DNA of 64,000 nt from Ardenticatenaceae bacterium (GCA_020634395.1 JACKBU010000001.1:124001-188000); one strand, 5' to 3'; shown: positions 25,542 to 34,365, counted from the first letter of the stretch. A program made the numbers and translations. The notes: generated by a model not told the origin, from the sequence alone.

Positions 25542-28500
25542 TCCCAGTGCTCCATCTTTAAGCGCAGCTCGCGTGACAAATCGCGCACTTTGTCCAGACG
25601 GCGCTCCAGCGCAATGCCCAGGCCCACCAGCGCCGCGCCCAACAACAGCAGGACAAACGTATTTAAGGCCAGCAAGGGTTCGATTAGTTGGCCGCTAACG
25701 GCCGTTACCACCCCCGCTACCCCCAGATACAACAACCGGCGCAAACGCCGCAAACTGCCCAGCCAGACCAGCAGCAGCCCCTCGCCAACCATCAACAAGG
25801 CATAACGTTCCCCGTAAATGCCAAACGACTGCGACAGCGCTGAGCCATACAAAAGCAGCACCCCCGCCCAGTCTAACCAACGGCCGGCCGGCTGGCTGCC
25901 GCGTTCCCATTCCAGCCACCCCAATATCAGCAGATACAGACCGGCCGGAACCGCGTACAACTGCAGCTCGCGCGCGCCCTGAATGGCCAACAGCCACAGG
26001 CTCCAGGCGCTGAGCAGCAGCCACAACGCCAGGTAGCTCAACCGCGCCCGATTTTCCGCCAGGGCAGCCGTCAGATACAGCAGGCCCAACAGGGCAAACG
26101 TGCGGATGAACATCTCGGCCAGCACAGTTTGCGGCACGCTTAGCCCACCGCCAAACAACAGGGACGGCACGGCCGTTGCCAGCTCCAGCCCCCATCCTAT
26201 GGCCAGCCCCAGGGCAAGCAGCGAAACCAACCAGCCGCCGTGCACCAACGGCCGTTCCCACAGCCCAATCCAGCCGGGGGCCGCCGCATCCTCCCGTGCC
26301 CAACGGCGCAAGCCATAGCCCAACGCCCCTGCCGCCAATGCCCACAGCGCCATTGCCTGCGGCCAAATCGATTCTGTCACTTGCAGCCAGACCAACCACT
26401 GGGCCAACGCGACGGCCGTCAGGCCCACCGCCGCATAAGCCAGCGCTTTCACCCGCCACCGCTGGGCTACAACGCCCAGTAACAGCGCGTGGATCAGCGT
26501 GGCCGCTGCGCTTTGCCAGGCCAGGTCCAGCGTCAGTGCCTGCCCCAGGAGCAAATCCATAAAAACCAGCAGGTAAAACGGCCAGGCCCAGCGCTTAGAT
26601 TGGACCAATCTCCCAGATTGGTCCAATCTTGGTCCCCCAATCCACACGGCCAGCGCCAGGGTAACGGCCGTTACCGGCGCAAACGCCAGCGCCACCTGCC
26701 CGCCAGAAGTGGTCCAACCCGCCAGCCGAATGACAGCCAGCGCCGCCAGTTGGCCCCACGCGCCCGCTGCCAGCAGCCAGAGGGGCAGCCGGAAGCGCGC
26801 CGTCCACCACAGGAACACGGCCGTTCCCGCCGCCAAAACCAGCAGCCACTGCCACGCCTCGTCAATGGCGAGCAGGGCGCTCAGGCCTATAAACAGGCCT
26901 GCCAGCCCATACAAAGACAGCGCCCACCAGCCCGCCCAGCGCTGCCACAAGGCCGTCGGCCAGGCTAACGGCCGTGTCCAGGGAAAGCTTCCCAAACCCT
27001 CAGGCGGGGTTAAAAATTTGCCCCGGGCAAAATTAACTTTGCCCCTTGCAAATTTTATTTTCCCCGGCGGAAAATAAAATACCTCGGTTGGCGATTTTTC
27101 AACGGTGGGCACGGCCGTTTCAATGCCCCAGCGCGCATCCAAAACCAGCGCCAGCCACAGCGCCGCCACAATGCCCGGCCACGCCAGCAGCCCGGCGTAT
27201 TCGCCGCTGTTGTCCAGCCAGGAAACCGCTACCCAATACGGCACAGCGGAGAGCGCCACGGCAAAACTGAAGATGAACGGCCGTCTCAACCACAAAGCCG
27301 CGGCCGTCAGCACCATAACCGCCATCCCATACCCCACAAAGGCGTCGGCTTTGCCGGCGCTGCACAGGGGCAAACCGGATGTCACCAGGACAAACGTCAT
27401 AACCAGCAGCGGCTTTGCATAACGGTGCTGATCCTTTCGCCGCAGCGCCCACGCCCCGGCCAGATACCCGCCGGCCAACATCATCAAACTCCAGCCGTAA
27501 TGGCGCAGTTCGTTACCCTGAATTTGTCCTAACACCCCCCAGACAGCGCCCGGCAGCAGGAACGTGGCCGGATACCACCACAGGGGTTCCCGGAACAGCC
27601 AGACAGATAACACTGCCACGGCGCTGTTTAAGAAGAGAACGGCCGTTAGCGTGCCCAAATCACCCACCGCCAGACCCAACGCTGCCAGGGCGGCACTGTA
27701 CGCCGCCAGATAGAAGGGCCAGCGATACTCCGGCTCCCAGCGCGCCAGCCGCCGCCCCACGGCCAGCAGCGGCACGGCAAACGCCCACACCACCAGCGCC
27801 AGATTCGCGGCCGTCGCCTGCGGCCAGCGCCACAGACAGAGGTAAACAGCCCACAGCGGCAGCAAAAAAGCCAGCGGATAAGCAAAACGCGCCAGAACCG
27901 GCGCAGCCGGTTCATAAAAGGCCCGGTCTAAAATCACAGCCCCCAGGTAAAACAGAATGGCCAGCCCAACCGATACGCTGCTCACGGCCGGGTCTGATAC
28001 ACCGGCCAGCAAGCCCGCCACCACCAGCCCGTGGGCAATGAGCAGCGGCGGCAGGCTGTACGCATTCCAGCCCTGGCGCAAGGCCAGCAGCGCCCCTACG
28101 CCCAGCAGCCCCAGGGCCAGAATCACCCAACTCACGCCGTACCAGGCCCCCACGTCGCCCCAGAAAAGATGTGTGGCCAGCGTCCAGGGCACAATTACCA
28201 GCGCAGCTGCCAGCCAGACAAAGCGGGCGTTTTGGAACAGCCGCGCTGCCAGCGCATACAAACCACAGATGATAAACAGCGCCACAATGGCCCAACTTTC
28301 ACGAACGCGCCCGCCGCCCAGCAAAATCAGGTTGCGAATCAGCGCCAGCCCGATGGCCGCCACCGCAAGCGCCCAACCCGCGTTGAGCAGCGGGCGGCGA
28401 TACAGGCGCCACAGCCGGCGAAAATCCAGGGCCGTCCAGCCCGAGGCGTGTTTGGGCCGGCGGGCCAGCGCGTACAACCCGCGTTCCGCCAGGACGTAGG

Positions 28501-31372
28501 CGGCGGCCATCAGGGCCACCAGCGCCGCCGAACGGCCGCTGCCGTGGCTGTAAGTCTTTACCAGCAGGCCACCGGCCAGCGTCACCAGCCAGATGGATAG
28601 ATGCGCCCAACGCTGCCGGTTGCTCAGCCAAGCATAGGCGGCGGCGGCCAGCCCTACGGCCGCAGGCGTCAGGGCTGTCCAGGCCAGCGCCGGCCTGTCC
28701 CAATCAAACACAGCCTGGCTGAAATCTAGCAGCAAGGCCAGTGTGCCGATCACCAGCGCCATGTGGAAGAAAGGCCGGGTAAACGGCCGTTTCCGCTTTC
28801 GGCCTTTTTCCAACCATACGCCGGCCAGCACGTAAGCCAGGGGAAAGAAGCCCAGGCAGGCATCCAAAATCCGCCAATCCACCAGAACAGCATCCTGGAT
28901 GTACAGCCAGGCCAGGGGGAACAGCAGGCCAGCCGCGTAGAAGTAGCGAGCGTTGTGGAAAACCCAAACGGCCGTCAGGCAGTAGAAAGCCGCCGCCCAG
29001 ACAATCAGCACGGCCATGTCTGCTCCACTGCTGACAAAAGCCAGAGCCAACGCCGGGAGAATGGCCGCCACGCCGCCCCACTGCCAGGGACGCCCATAGG
29101 GCCAGCGCAGCCGCCGCAGCGCGACGGCCAGAATCATCTGGGCAAAAGCCAGAGCGGCCAGCAGCAGCCCCAAACGCGGCCCTGGTTCATACCGCAGCGT
29201 CCACAGCAGCCACACAAAAACCGGCAGCGGCAGCGCCGTCAGCCAGTGGAAAAGCGCCGGACGCAGCCGCCGCCAGCGCGCACCGGCCAGCAGCTCCGGC
29301 ACCCCAGCCGCCTGCTGATAATCCAAAACCGCCAGCCAGCCGTTGATTCCCAACCAGTTTGCCAGGGCATAAACCAGCAAAGGCTGATCTCCCAAGGCCA
29401 GAGGCGGCAGCAAGGCCAGGACAGCCAGGGCCAGCGCCCCGCCAAACAGCGGCGTCAAAAAGGCGTTGGGCCGCCGGCCCAGGCGCGGCCGCAGGAGCAG
29501 CGCCGCCAAAATGTGCAAGACCGCCAGCAAAGCCCCCGGCAACGCCAGTTCTTCTGGGCTAGCGCCCCGGCTGGCCTGCCATGCCCCGGCGGCAATGGTC
29601 AGGAACAGGGACATAGCCCACCACAGGCGGGCGCGTCGACTGAACCAGGCCGCGGCTGCCGCGCCAAAGGCCAGCAGTAAATGCACGGCCGTAGCGGCTT
29701 TTCCGTCTTGCAGCGACCATAAAGCGGCTACCATCACCAGCAAAACGCCCACCGACACGGCCGTTTTGCGAGCCATCACCGCCAGTTCGTCAGTGGCCGC
29801 GGCGGATTGGAGCAGAACGGCTGTGGCAAAATAAAACGGAGCCAGCAGCAGCCAGCCCAACGCGTACCAGGCCACATCAACCGGCCAGATAACAAACAAA
29901 ACTCGTTGAGCCATCCATATTGCCACCGGGAAAGTCAGCGCTGTCGCCCAGACCATCGTTTGCAGCCGGTAACGGCGGGTCATGATCAACAGAGTCAAAC
30001 CGCCGCCCCACCAACTGGCGGCCAGCGCAGCATAGTAAGCCAGGCTGGGACCACCTGCCCATAAACCCCAAACCAGACCGAGGATCAGCGTCGGCGCCGT
30101 CAGCAAAAGGGCCATCTGCCCAAAGGGGATGGCCAAAAAGCGCAGGCGTGATGGCCGCAAGCGCAGCCCTTCGTTGAGAACCGCCAGGCTAAACGCGACC
30201 AGGATCACGGCCGTTTGCTGCCAGACAGCCGGCACACCCCACCAGTTCAGCCCGGCAGATACCAGGCTCAACCCGGCCAGCGCCACCAGGTAGCCGAAAA
30301 ATGTGGCTTGCAGCCAGACGGCCGTCAGCAAATAAGCGCCTAAACAAACCAACGAGGTTAGCAGCCACACCAAAGGCCAGCTTCCGGCCGGGAAACCACC
30401 GGAGATGTAAAAGGCATAAAAGTCGAGGGGAATGAGCAAAGAGCCGACGGCGCTGAGGGCAATGCCGGAGCCTTCCAGCTTTAGCCGGGTGCGTACAAAC
30501 CAACCCAACCCGTAAAACAAGGCGGTAAAGCTGCCTAAAAAGGCAATTTGCGCCAGGGGCGGGAAGGTATCCCAGTTCCAAATCACCCAGGATACGCCGG
30601 AAGCCAGCAAGAGCAGCACGCCCAAAAACAAAACCGCGTGGAGCGTACGCTCGGACAGCAGGCTTTCCCACACGCGATCCCAGGTGATGGACGGCCGTTG
30701 CCAGCGCACCTTTTCAGGTGATTTCTCCTGGATGGGTTCATCTGCCGGGGACTGTTTTTCGGCTGTCCAGACCAAAGGCTGCGGCGGACGCAGCCCGGCG
30801 CGTATTTCTGCCTGCTCAATGGCGGCTTCCTGCGCCCTGGTTATCGCTTCCAGCCCGGCCGCTGATAAATGCCCGGCGGCGTTTAGCTCTTGCGCCGCCT
30901 GCAAGATGGCGCGTTCCTCGGCCAGTTTGCGCAGGGCATAGTCGACGGCCGTTTGGGAGCCAGGCGGGGGCGCGTCTTCCAACCGTTGGGTGATGACGGC
31001 CGTTTCCCGGTTTATTTCCTCGCGCATCTGTGCGGCCACAAGCGGGGCCAGCCAACCCATCTCGCGCCAGTGGGCTAAAGCCACGTACAGAACATGCAGC
31101 TGAGCGCGCCGCTGGCGCAAAATTTGTGCTTCTGCGGCGTCGGGCGGCGGCTGACGCAGGCCTAATTCAATTTCAGACGTTTTCAGGCGACCGGCATAGG
31201 TTTGCTGCAGCGGTTCCAGGTAAACGGCTGGCACATCCCACCCGGCCATTTCCTGCAGTAGGAAGGTGAGGTTGGCAAGTTGGAGGAGGGAACGGCCGTG
31301 GGCGGTATAGCCACACTGCGGGCAGGAAACGGCCGTATCCAACTCTGACGACTGACACTTAGGGCAATCCAT
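25538..31372 (-). CDS. Giant polytopic membrane protein with N-terminal zinc ribbon (SCO7613-like)
   Basis: A 1944-residue protein. It begins with a zinc ribbon (CPKC at residues 3-6 and CPQC at 17-20) and a helical cytoplasmic region to about residue 250, containing coiled-coil-like segments. The rest is almost continuous hydrophobic helices, several dozen in number, to about residue 1920, ending in a short basic tail. The layout resembles actinobacterial SCO7613-type or DUF2157/DUF2339-type membrane proteins of unknown function. Two short elements interrupt the reading frame in phase: an inverted repeat encoding LDQSGRLVQSKRW and an AT-rich repeat encoding KIKFARGKVNFARGKF. A GGGAGGT precedes the start; the stop overlaps the next gene's ATG. 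Confidence 0.8.
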   Translation of the reverse strand: MDCPKCQSSELDTAVSCPQCGYTAHGRSLLQLANLTFLLQEMAGWDVPAVYLEPLQQTYAGRLKTSEIELGLRQPPPDAAEAQILRQRRAQLHVLYVALAHWREMGWLAPLVAAQMREEINRETAVITQRLEDAPPPGSQTAVDYALRKLAEERAILQAAQELNAAGHLSAAGLEAITRAQEAAIEQAEIRAGLRPPQPLVWTAEKQSPADEPIQEKSPEKVRWQRPSITWDRVWESLLSERTLHAVLFLGVLLLLASGVSWVIWNWDTFPPLAQIAFLGSFTALFYGLGWFVRTRLKLEGSGIALSAVGSLLIPLDFYAFYISGGFPAGSWPLVWLLTSLVCLGAYLLTAVWLQATFFGYLVALAGLSLVSAGLNWWGVPAVWQQTAVILVAFSLAVLNEGLRLRPSRLRFLAIPFGQMALLLTAPTLILGLVWGLWAGGPSLAYYAALAASWWGGGLTLLIMTRRYRLQTMVWATALTFPVAIWMAQRVLFVIWPVDVAWYALGWLLLAPFYFATAVLLQSAAATDELAVMARKTAVSVGVLLVMVAALWSLQDGKAATAVHLLLAFGAAAAAWFSRRARLWWAMSLFLTIAAGAWQASRGASPEELALPGALLAVLHILAALLLRPRLGRRPNAFLTPLFGGALALAVLALLPPLALGDQPLLVYALANWLGINGWLAVLDYQQAAGVPELLAGARWRRLRPALFHWLTALPLPVFVWLLWTLRYEPGPRLGLLLAALAFAQMILAVALRRLRWPYGRPWQWGGVAAILPALALAFVSSGADMAVLIVWAAAFYCLTAVWVFHNARYFYAAGLLFPLAWLYIQDAVLVDWRILDACLGFFPLAYVLAGVWLEKGRKRKRPFTRPFFHMALVIGTLALLLDFSQAVFDWDRPALAWTALTPAAVGLAAAAYAWLSNRQRWAHLSIWLVTLAGGLLVKTYSHGSGRSAALVALMAAAYVLAERGLYALARRPKHASGWTALDFRRLWRLYRRPLLNAGWALAVAAIGLALIRNLILLGGGRVRESWAIVALFIICGLYALAARLFQNARFVWLAAALVIVPWTLATHLFWGDVGAWYGVSWVILALGLLGVGALLALRQGWNAYSLPPLLIAHGLVVAGLLAGVSDPAVSSVSVGLAILFYLGAVILDRAFYEPAAPVLARFAYPLAFLLPLWAVYLCLWRWPQATAANLALVVWAFAVPLLAVGRRLARWEPEYRWPFYLAAYSAALAALGLAVGDLGTLTAVLFLNSAVAVLSVWLFREPLWWYPATFLLPGAVWGVLGQIQGNELRHYGWSLMMLAGGYLAGAWALRRKDQHRYAKPLLVMTFVLVTSGLPLCSAGKADAFVGYGMAVMVLTAAALWLRRPFIFSFAVALSAVPYWVAVSWLDNSGEYAGLLAWPGIVAALWLALVLDARWGIETAVPTVEKSPTEVFYFPPGKIKFARGKVNFARGKFLTPPEGLGSFPWTRPLAWPTALWQRWAGWWALSLYGLAGLFIGLSALLAIDEAWQWLLVLAAGTAVFLWWTARFRLPLWLLAAGAWGQLAALAVIRLAGWTTSGGQVALAFAPVTAVTLALAVWIGGPRLDQSGRLVQSKRWAWPFYLLVFMDLLLGQALTLDLAWQSAAATLIHALLLGVVAQRWRVKALAYAAVGLTAVALAQWLVWLQVTESIWPQAMALWALAAGALGYGLRRWAREDAAAPGWIGLWERPLVHGGWLVSLLALGLAIGWGLELATAVPSLLFGGGLSVPQTVLAEMFIRTFALLGLLYLTAALAENRARLSYLALWLLLSAWSLWLLAIQGARELQLYAVPAGLYLLILGWLEWERGSQPAGRWLDWAGVLLLYGSALSQSFGIYGERYALLMVGEGLLLVWLGSLRRLRRLLYLGVAGVVTAVSGQLIEPLLALNTFVLLLLGAALVGLGIALERRLDKVRDLSRELRLKMEHWE
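26597..26629. repeat. Second AGATTGGACCAATCT inverted repeat inside a CDS
   Basis: It has the same two 15-bp arms as the element at 25482-25514, here separated by CCC, inside the giant membrane protein gene. It is read in the same frame and gives nearly the same peptide (LDQSGRLVQS). Confidence 0.85.
27009..27080. repeat. AT-rich repeat element inside the giant membrane protein gene
   Basis: An AT-rich island in a GC-rich gene holds repeated TTTGCCCC/GGGCAAA units. It ends in a perfect 12-bp inverted repeat, ATTTTATTTTCC (27052-27063) with GGAAAATAAAAT (27069-27080), loop CCGGC. It is open in the gene frame and encodes a basic hydrophilic loop with tandem KFARGK/NFARGK. Confidence 0.65.
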
Positions 31373-31500
31373 AGGCTACCTCCCAGACAATCCAAGGGCT
31401 TTCCCAATCTCATCGCTCTAAATTCTATCTTACAACAATTCAATCCCCCTCGATACCCTCCAAAGTGGTAAACCGTGGCACTCAAGTGCTTGCTTATAAC

Positions 31501-31528
31501 AAAAAACGCCCCGTTCGGGGCATTTTTT
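31501..31528 (-). terminator. Bidirectional intrinsic terminator after lepA
   Basis: GCCCCG (31508-31513) pairs with CGGGGC (31516-31521). Six A residues lie to the left (31501-31506) and six T residues to the right (31523-31528), so it can stop transcription on either strand. For the leftward lepA transcript the U-run corresponds to 31506-31501. Confidence 0.85.
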
Positions 31529-31583
31529 AGCAGAATAACACGTAGCAATTGGCGGGTTGGAGTAAGCCAGCTTACCACCCCCT

Positions 31584-33389
31584 CTAATCATCGTCCAGGC
31601 GCAGCACCGACAGGAAAGCCTCTTGCGGCACCTCCACATTGCCGATCATCTTCATGCGCTTCTTGCCTTTTTTCTGCTTCTCCAGCAGCTTTTTCTTCCG
31701 CGTAATATCGCCGCCATAGCACTTCGCCAGCACGTCCTTGCGCAGCGCCTTCACGTTTGCCCGGCTGACCACCCGGTTCCCAACAGCCGCCTGGATTGGC
31801 ACCTCGAACATCTGCCGCGGAATCTCCTTCTTTAACTGCGTGACCAGCCGCTGTCCGCGATGGTAGGCGTCATCCTGGTGGACAATCATCGCCAAGGCAT
31901 CTACCGGCTGCTTATTGACCAATACGTCCAGCTTTACCAAATCGGACGGCCGATAACCGGCAAACTCATAATCCATCGAAGCATACCCGCGCGTGGCGCT
32001 TTTCAACCGATCATAAAAATTGACGATCATTTCCGCCAGCGGCAAATCAAACTTTAAAATAACGCGGCCGGGAGCCGGATATTCCTGGCCCACAAACTCA
32101 CCGCGTCGCTTAATCGCCAGATCCATGATCACGCCGTAATACTCATCCGGCGTAAAGATTTGCACGTGCATCCACGGCTCGCGGACCTCTTCGATAGAGC
32201 CAGGGTCCGGCAAATCGGCCGGGCTTTGGATGATGATTGTTTCACCCGTGTGCGCCATCACGACTTCGTAGCGCACACTGGGAGCTGTCGCTACCAAATC
32301 CAGGTCATATTCCCGTTCCAGCCGTTCCTGGATAATTTCCATATGGAACATTCCCAAAAAGCCGCAGCGGAAACCGAAATTTAACGCTTCCGAGGCCTCC
32401 GGCTCAAACACCAGGGAGGCATCGTTTAGCTGCAGCCGTTCCAGGGCTTCCTTGAGCAAGGCGTAATCTTCACCCTCGGTCGGATAGAAGCCAGCAAAGA
32501 CCATGGGCTTAACCGATTCATAGCCGGGCAAAGGTTTATTGGCCGGCTTGTCCCTCAGGGTGATAGTGTCGCCAACCCGGCACTCGCGTACCGTTTTCAG
32601 CCCGGTGGCGATATAGCCTACTTCACCGGCGGCCAATTCTTTCACCGGTTTCATGGCCGGGCTAAAGATGCCAATTTCAATGGGTTCCGTCGTGACGCCA
32701 GTGGACATCATCTTGATCCATTGGCGATCTTTTAGGGTGCCCTGGAAAACACGCACGTAGGCGATGACACCTTTATAAGAATCGTAGTGGGAATCGAAGA
32801 CAAGGGCCTGGAGCGGCTCGGCTTCGGCACCAGAAGGCGGCGGTACGCGGCGTACAATGGCTTCTAGCACGTCTTCTACGTTGGTGCCCATTTTGGCGCT
32901 GATAGGAATCACTTCTTCAGCCGGGATGCCGGTCAGGCTTTCCACTTCTTCAGCAACTTCGTCGGGCAGTGCCGCCGGTAAATCGATTTTGTTTACGACG
33001 GGGATAATTTCGAGGTCGGCTTCAATCGCCAGATAGAGGTTGGCCAGGGTTTGGGCTTCGATACCTTGTGTAGCGTCTACAACCAGGATAGCTCCTTCAC
33101 AGCCCAACAGGGCGCGGCTGACTTCATAACCGAAGTCCACATGTCCGGGCGTATCGATCAGGTTCATTTCGTATTCCTGACCGTTTTTGGCCGTGTAATT
33201 CATGCGCACGGCCGAGGCCTTGATGGTGACGCCCTTTTCGCGTTCCAGGTCCATGTCGTCGAGGACCTGTTCTTGCATTTCGCGATCGGACAAAGTGCCG
33301 GTCGCCTGGAGCATGCGATCGGCCAATGTAGATTTACCGTGGTCGATGTGGGCGATAATGCAAAAATTGCGGATATGACTCTGATTCAT
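31584..33389 (-). CDS. lepA: Elongation factor 4 (LepA)
   Basis: A 601-residue translational GTPase that can back-translocate or rescue stalled ribosomes. G motifs are intact: AHIDHGKSTLADRML (G1), DTPGHVDF (G3) and NKIDLP (G4). The LepA-specific C-terminus is present (PRQMFEVPIQAAVGNRVVSRANVKALRKD, CYGGDITRKKKLLEKQK, PQEAF). The frame is open upstream, but the ATG at 33389 (MNQSHIRNFCIIAHIDH) matches the family start and a TATACT box lies 7 nt before it, implying a leaderless mRNA. It is followed by a bidirectional terminator. Confidence 0.97.
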   Translation of the reverse strand: MNQSHIRNFCIIAHIDHGKSTLADRMLQATGTLSDREMQEQVLDDMDLEREKGVTIKASAVRMNYTAKNGQEYEMNLIDTPGHVDFGYEVSRALLGCEGAILVVDATQGIEAQTLANLYLAIEADLEIIPVVNKIDLPAALPDEVAEEVESLTGIPAEEVIPISAKMGTNVEDVLEAIVRRVPPPSGAEAEPLQALVFDSHYDSYKGVIAYVRVFQGTLKDRQWIKMMSTGVTTEPIEIGIFSPAMKPVKELAAGEVGYIATGLKTVRECRVGDTITLRDKPANKPLPGYESVKPMVFAGFYPTEGEDYALLKEALERLQLNDASLVFEPEASEALNFGFRCGFLGMFHMEIIQERLEREYDLDLVATAPSVRYEVVMAHTGETIIIQSPADLPDPGSIEEVREPWMHVQIFTPDEYYGVIMDLAIKRRGEFVGQEYPAPGRVILKFDLPLAEMIVNFYDRLKSATRGYASMDYEFAGYRPSDLVKLDVLVNKQPVDALAMIVHQDDAYHRGQRLVTQLKKEIPRQMFEVPIQAAVGNRVVSRANVKALRKDVLAKCYGGDITRKKKLLEKQKKGKKRMKMIGNVEVPQEAFLSVLRLDDD

Positions 33390-33396
33390 GCTGCCA

Positions 33397-33402
33397 AGTA
33401 TA
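33397..33402 (-). promoter_or_regulatory. Likely leaderless -10 box for lepA
   Basis: On the minus strand GTTATACTTGGCAGC precedes the ATG. TATACT lies 7 nt upstream of the start codon, with no Shine-Dalgarno sequence. Confidence 0.55.
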
Positions 33403-33435
33403 ACAAATTGGGGCAGCAATGGGTAAAACGGACAA

Positions 33436-33457
33436 GGGTGGATAGTAATATCCACCC
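33436..33457 (-). terminator. Hairpin after the DJ-1-like gene
   Basis: GGGTGGATA (33436-33444) pairs with TATCCACCC (33449-33457) around a GTAA loop, enclosed by a further ACAAGGG/CCCTTGT pair. On the minus strand TTGTCCGTTTT follows, making it a modest intrinsic terminator. Confidence 0.5.
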
Positions 33458-33493
33458 CTACGCCCTTGTATTCTTTTCAGGGTTATCGGTGCA

Positions 33494-33964
33494 TCAAGCG
33501 ACAACCATACGATTTGTGAGGCCCTGGACGAAGTCTTCGAGGTTTTGGCCTGTGTGACGCAAGAGAGACGGCCGTTTCGTGACAACCTGAGTTACATCAT
33601 CAGCTAAATCACTTCCACTGTCCGTGACAACTACCATACCGTTTCCGGTGTTGAGGGTTTTTAGCATCGTTTTCACTCGGGCATCGTGCCGCAAAGCATC
33701 TCCGTTCCTCCCACCAGAGGGCAAGATTAGCCAGCAATCTTGTTCAGGGTCAATTGGTTTATCGGCTAATGAATAATCTGCTTTTAAAGCGACGCCTTGT
33801 CGGCTAAACACCAGGCCATCAAATAAACTTACGCTTTTTATCGGTAGACCCGCCTGACGAAACTGATGCAAGAAGTAAATCACTTCAAGTTCATCAAACC
33901 CATCCCCGATCAGGATATACGCCGGCACCCTCTTCCTTTTTTTGTTGCGATATGGTAACGACAT
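33494..33964 (-). CDS. DJ-1/PfpI-like protein lacking the usual cysteine
   Basis: A 156-residue protein with the DJ-1/PfpI-like flavodoxin fold: a first strand and acid (ILIGDGFDELEVIYFLHQFRQA), a second strand (IKSVSLF), an LPSGGRNGDALRHDARV segment where the family has its GG(x)n turn, then MLKTLNTGNGMVVVTDSGSDLADD. The nucleophile elbow, usually AxCHG, reads VVVTDSGSD, so the conserved cysteine is missing and a catalytic role is unlikely. GAGGAAA precedes the ATG. It follows the secreted micropeptide gene on the same strand, 63 nt downstream, and may be co-transcribed with it. The fold assignment is moderate. Confidence 0.6.
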   Translation of the reverse strand: MSLPYRNKKRKRVPAYILIGDGFDELEVIYFLHQFRQAGLPIKSVSLFDGLVFSRQGVALKADYSLADKPIDPEQDCWLILPSGGRNGDALRHDARVKTMLKTLNTGNGMVVVTDSGSDLADDVTQVVTKRPSLLRHTGQNLEDFVQGLTNRMVVA

Positions 33965-34027
33965 AATTTTCCTCGTGTTGCTAACTACTCACCAGAATAA
34001 TCTGTGTTCGGCCAGCATACTATATGA

Positions 34028-34189
34028 TTAGACTCCGCAAGAACCTGAGCTGCTGCCTACGCAGAAACCATTCAGGAAATTTGAAGCTTGCGGTGCAGCT
34101 AACGCCGGATGGGTGGAAATCATAACAACCGCAGCAACCAGAACTAACAAAACGACTACCATCAGGAACAGTTTCATATTTTTTGACAT
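34028..34189 (-). CDS. Secreted two-cysteine micropeptide (53 residues)
   Basis: A small ORF with strong coding signs: AGGAG 8 nt before the ATG and a canonical signal peptide (MSKNMKLFLMVVVLLVLVAA core, THPALA cleavage site after Ala31). The predicted mature product has only 22 residues and ends NGFCVGSSSGSCGV. Cys43 and Cys51 could close a nine-residue Gly/Ser-rich ring. No known family is recognised. It is transcribed away from an NB-ARC regulator 210 bp to its right, with shared 11-bp direct repeats between them. Such a layout fits a peptide signal or bacteriocin-like product, but could also be a small envelope peptide. A different frame across the same bases (34020-34220) lacks these features. 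Confidence 0.65.
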   Translation of the reverse strand: MSKNMKLFLMVVVLLVLVAAVVMISTHPALAAPQASNFLNGFCVGSSSGSCGV

Positions 34190-34294
34190 CGTATTTCTCC
34201 TTTCTTCTGCATTTTCCCAATTTTTATTTTCTCCACGCCTTCAAACGAAGGTAGTTGAACCATACCCGATTTTGACGATTTTGTTCTTCAAATT

Positions 34295-34327
34295 AACTAC
34301 AAACTATCTGCAAAGTAGCTGCAATTG
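34295..34327. promoter_or_regulatory. Triple 11-bp direct repeat (putative operator)
   Basis: Three consecutive 11-bp units, AACTACAAACT, ATCTGCAAAGT and AGCTGCAATTG, share the core CT(A/G)CAA at exactly one helical turn spacing. They lie 8 bp upstream of the candidate -35 of the NB-ARC gene, the position expected for an activator of the OmpR/SARP winged-helix type. The same motif in opposite orientation occurs at 37108-37140. Confidence 0.6.
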
Positions 34328-34335
34328 TGCATTCC

Positions 34336-34365
34336 TTGCGCCAAACCGCTTAAATGATCTATGAT
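34336..34365 (+). promoter_or_regulatory. Candidate promoter of the NB-ARC gene
   Basis: TTGCGC (34336-34341) and TATGAT (34360-34365) are separated by 18 bp. The ATG at 34399 is preceded by GGGAG. The weak -35 fits a promoter needing an activator at the adjacent direct repeats. Confidence 0.45.

Noticed and set aside
26993..27080. AT-rich stretch considered as a gene boundary splitting the giant membrane protein
   Set aside because: The frame stays open across it, and there is no stop, start or ribosome-binding site. It is better explained as an in-frame insertion.
34020..34220. 66-codon minus-strand frame across the micropeptide region
   Set aside because: The frame shifted by one has a signal peptide, cleavage site and ribosome-binding site; this one has none of these.
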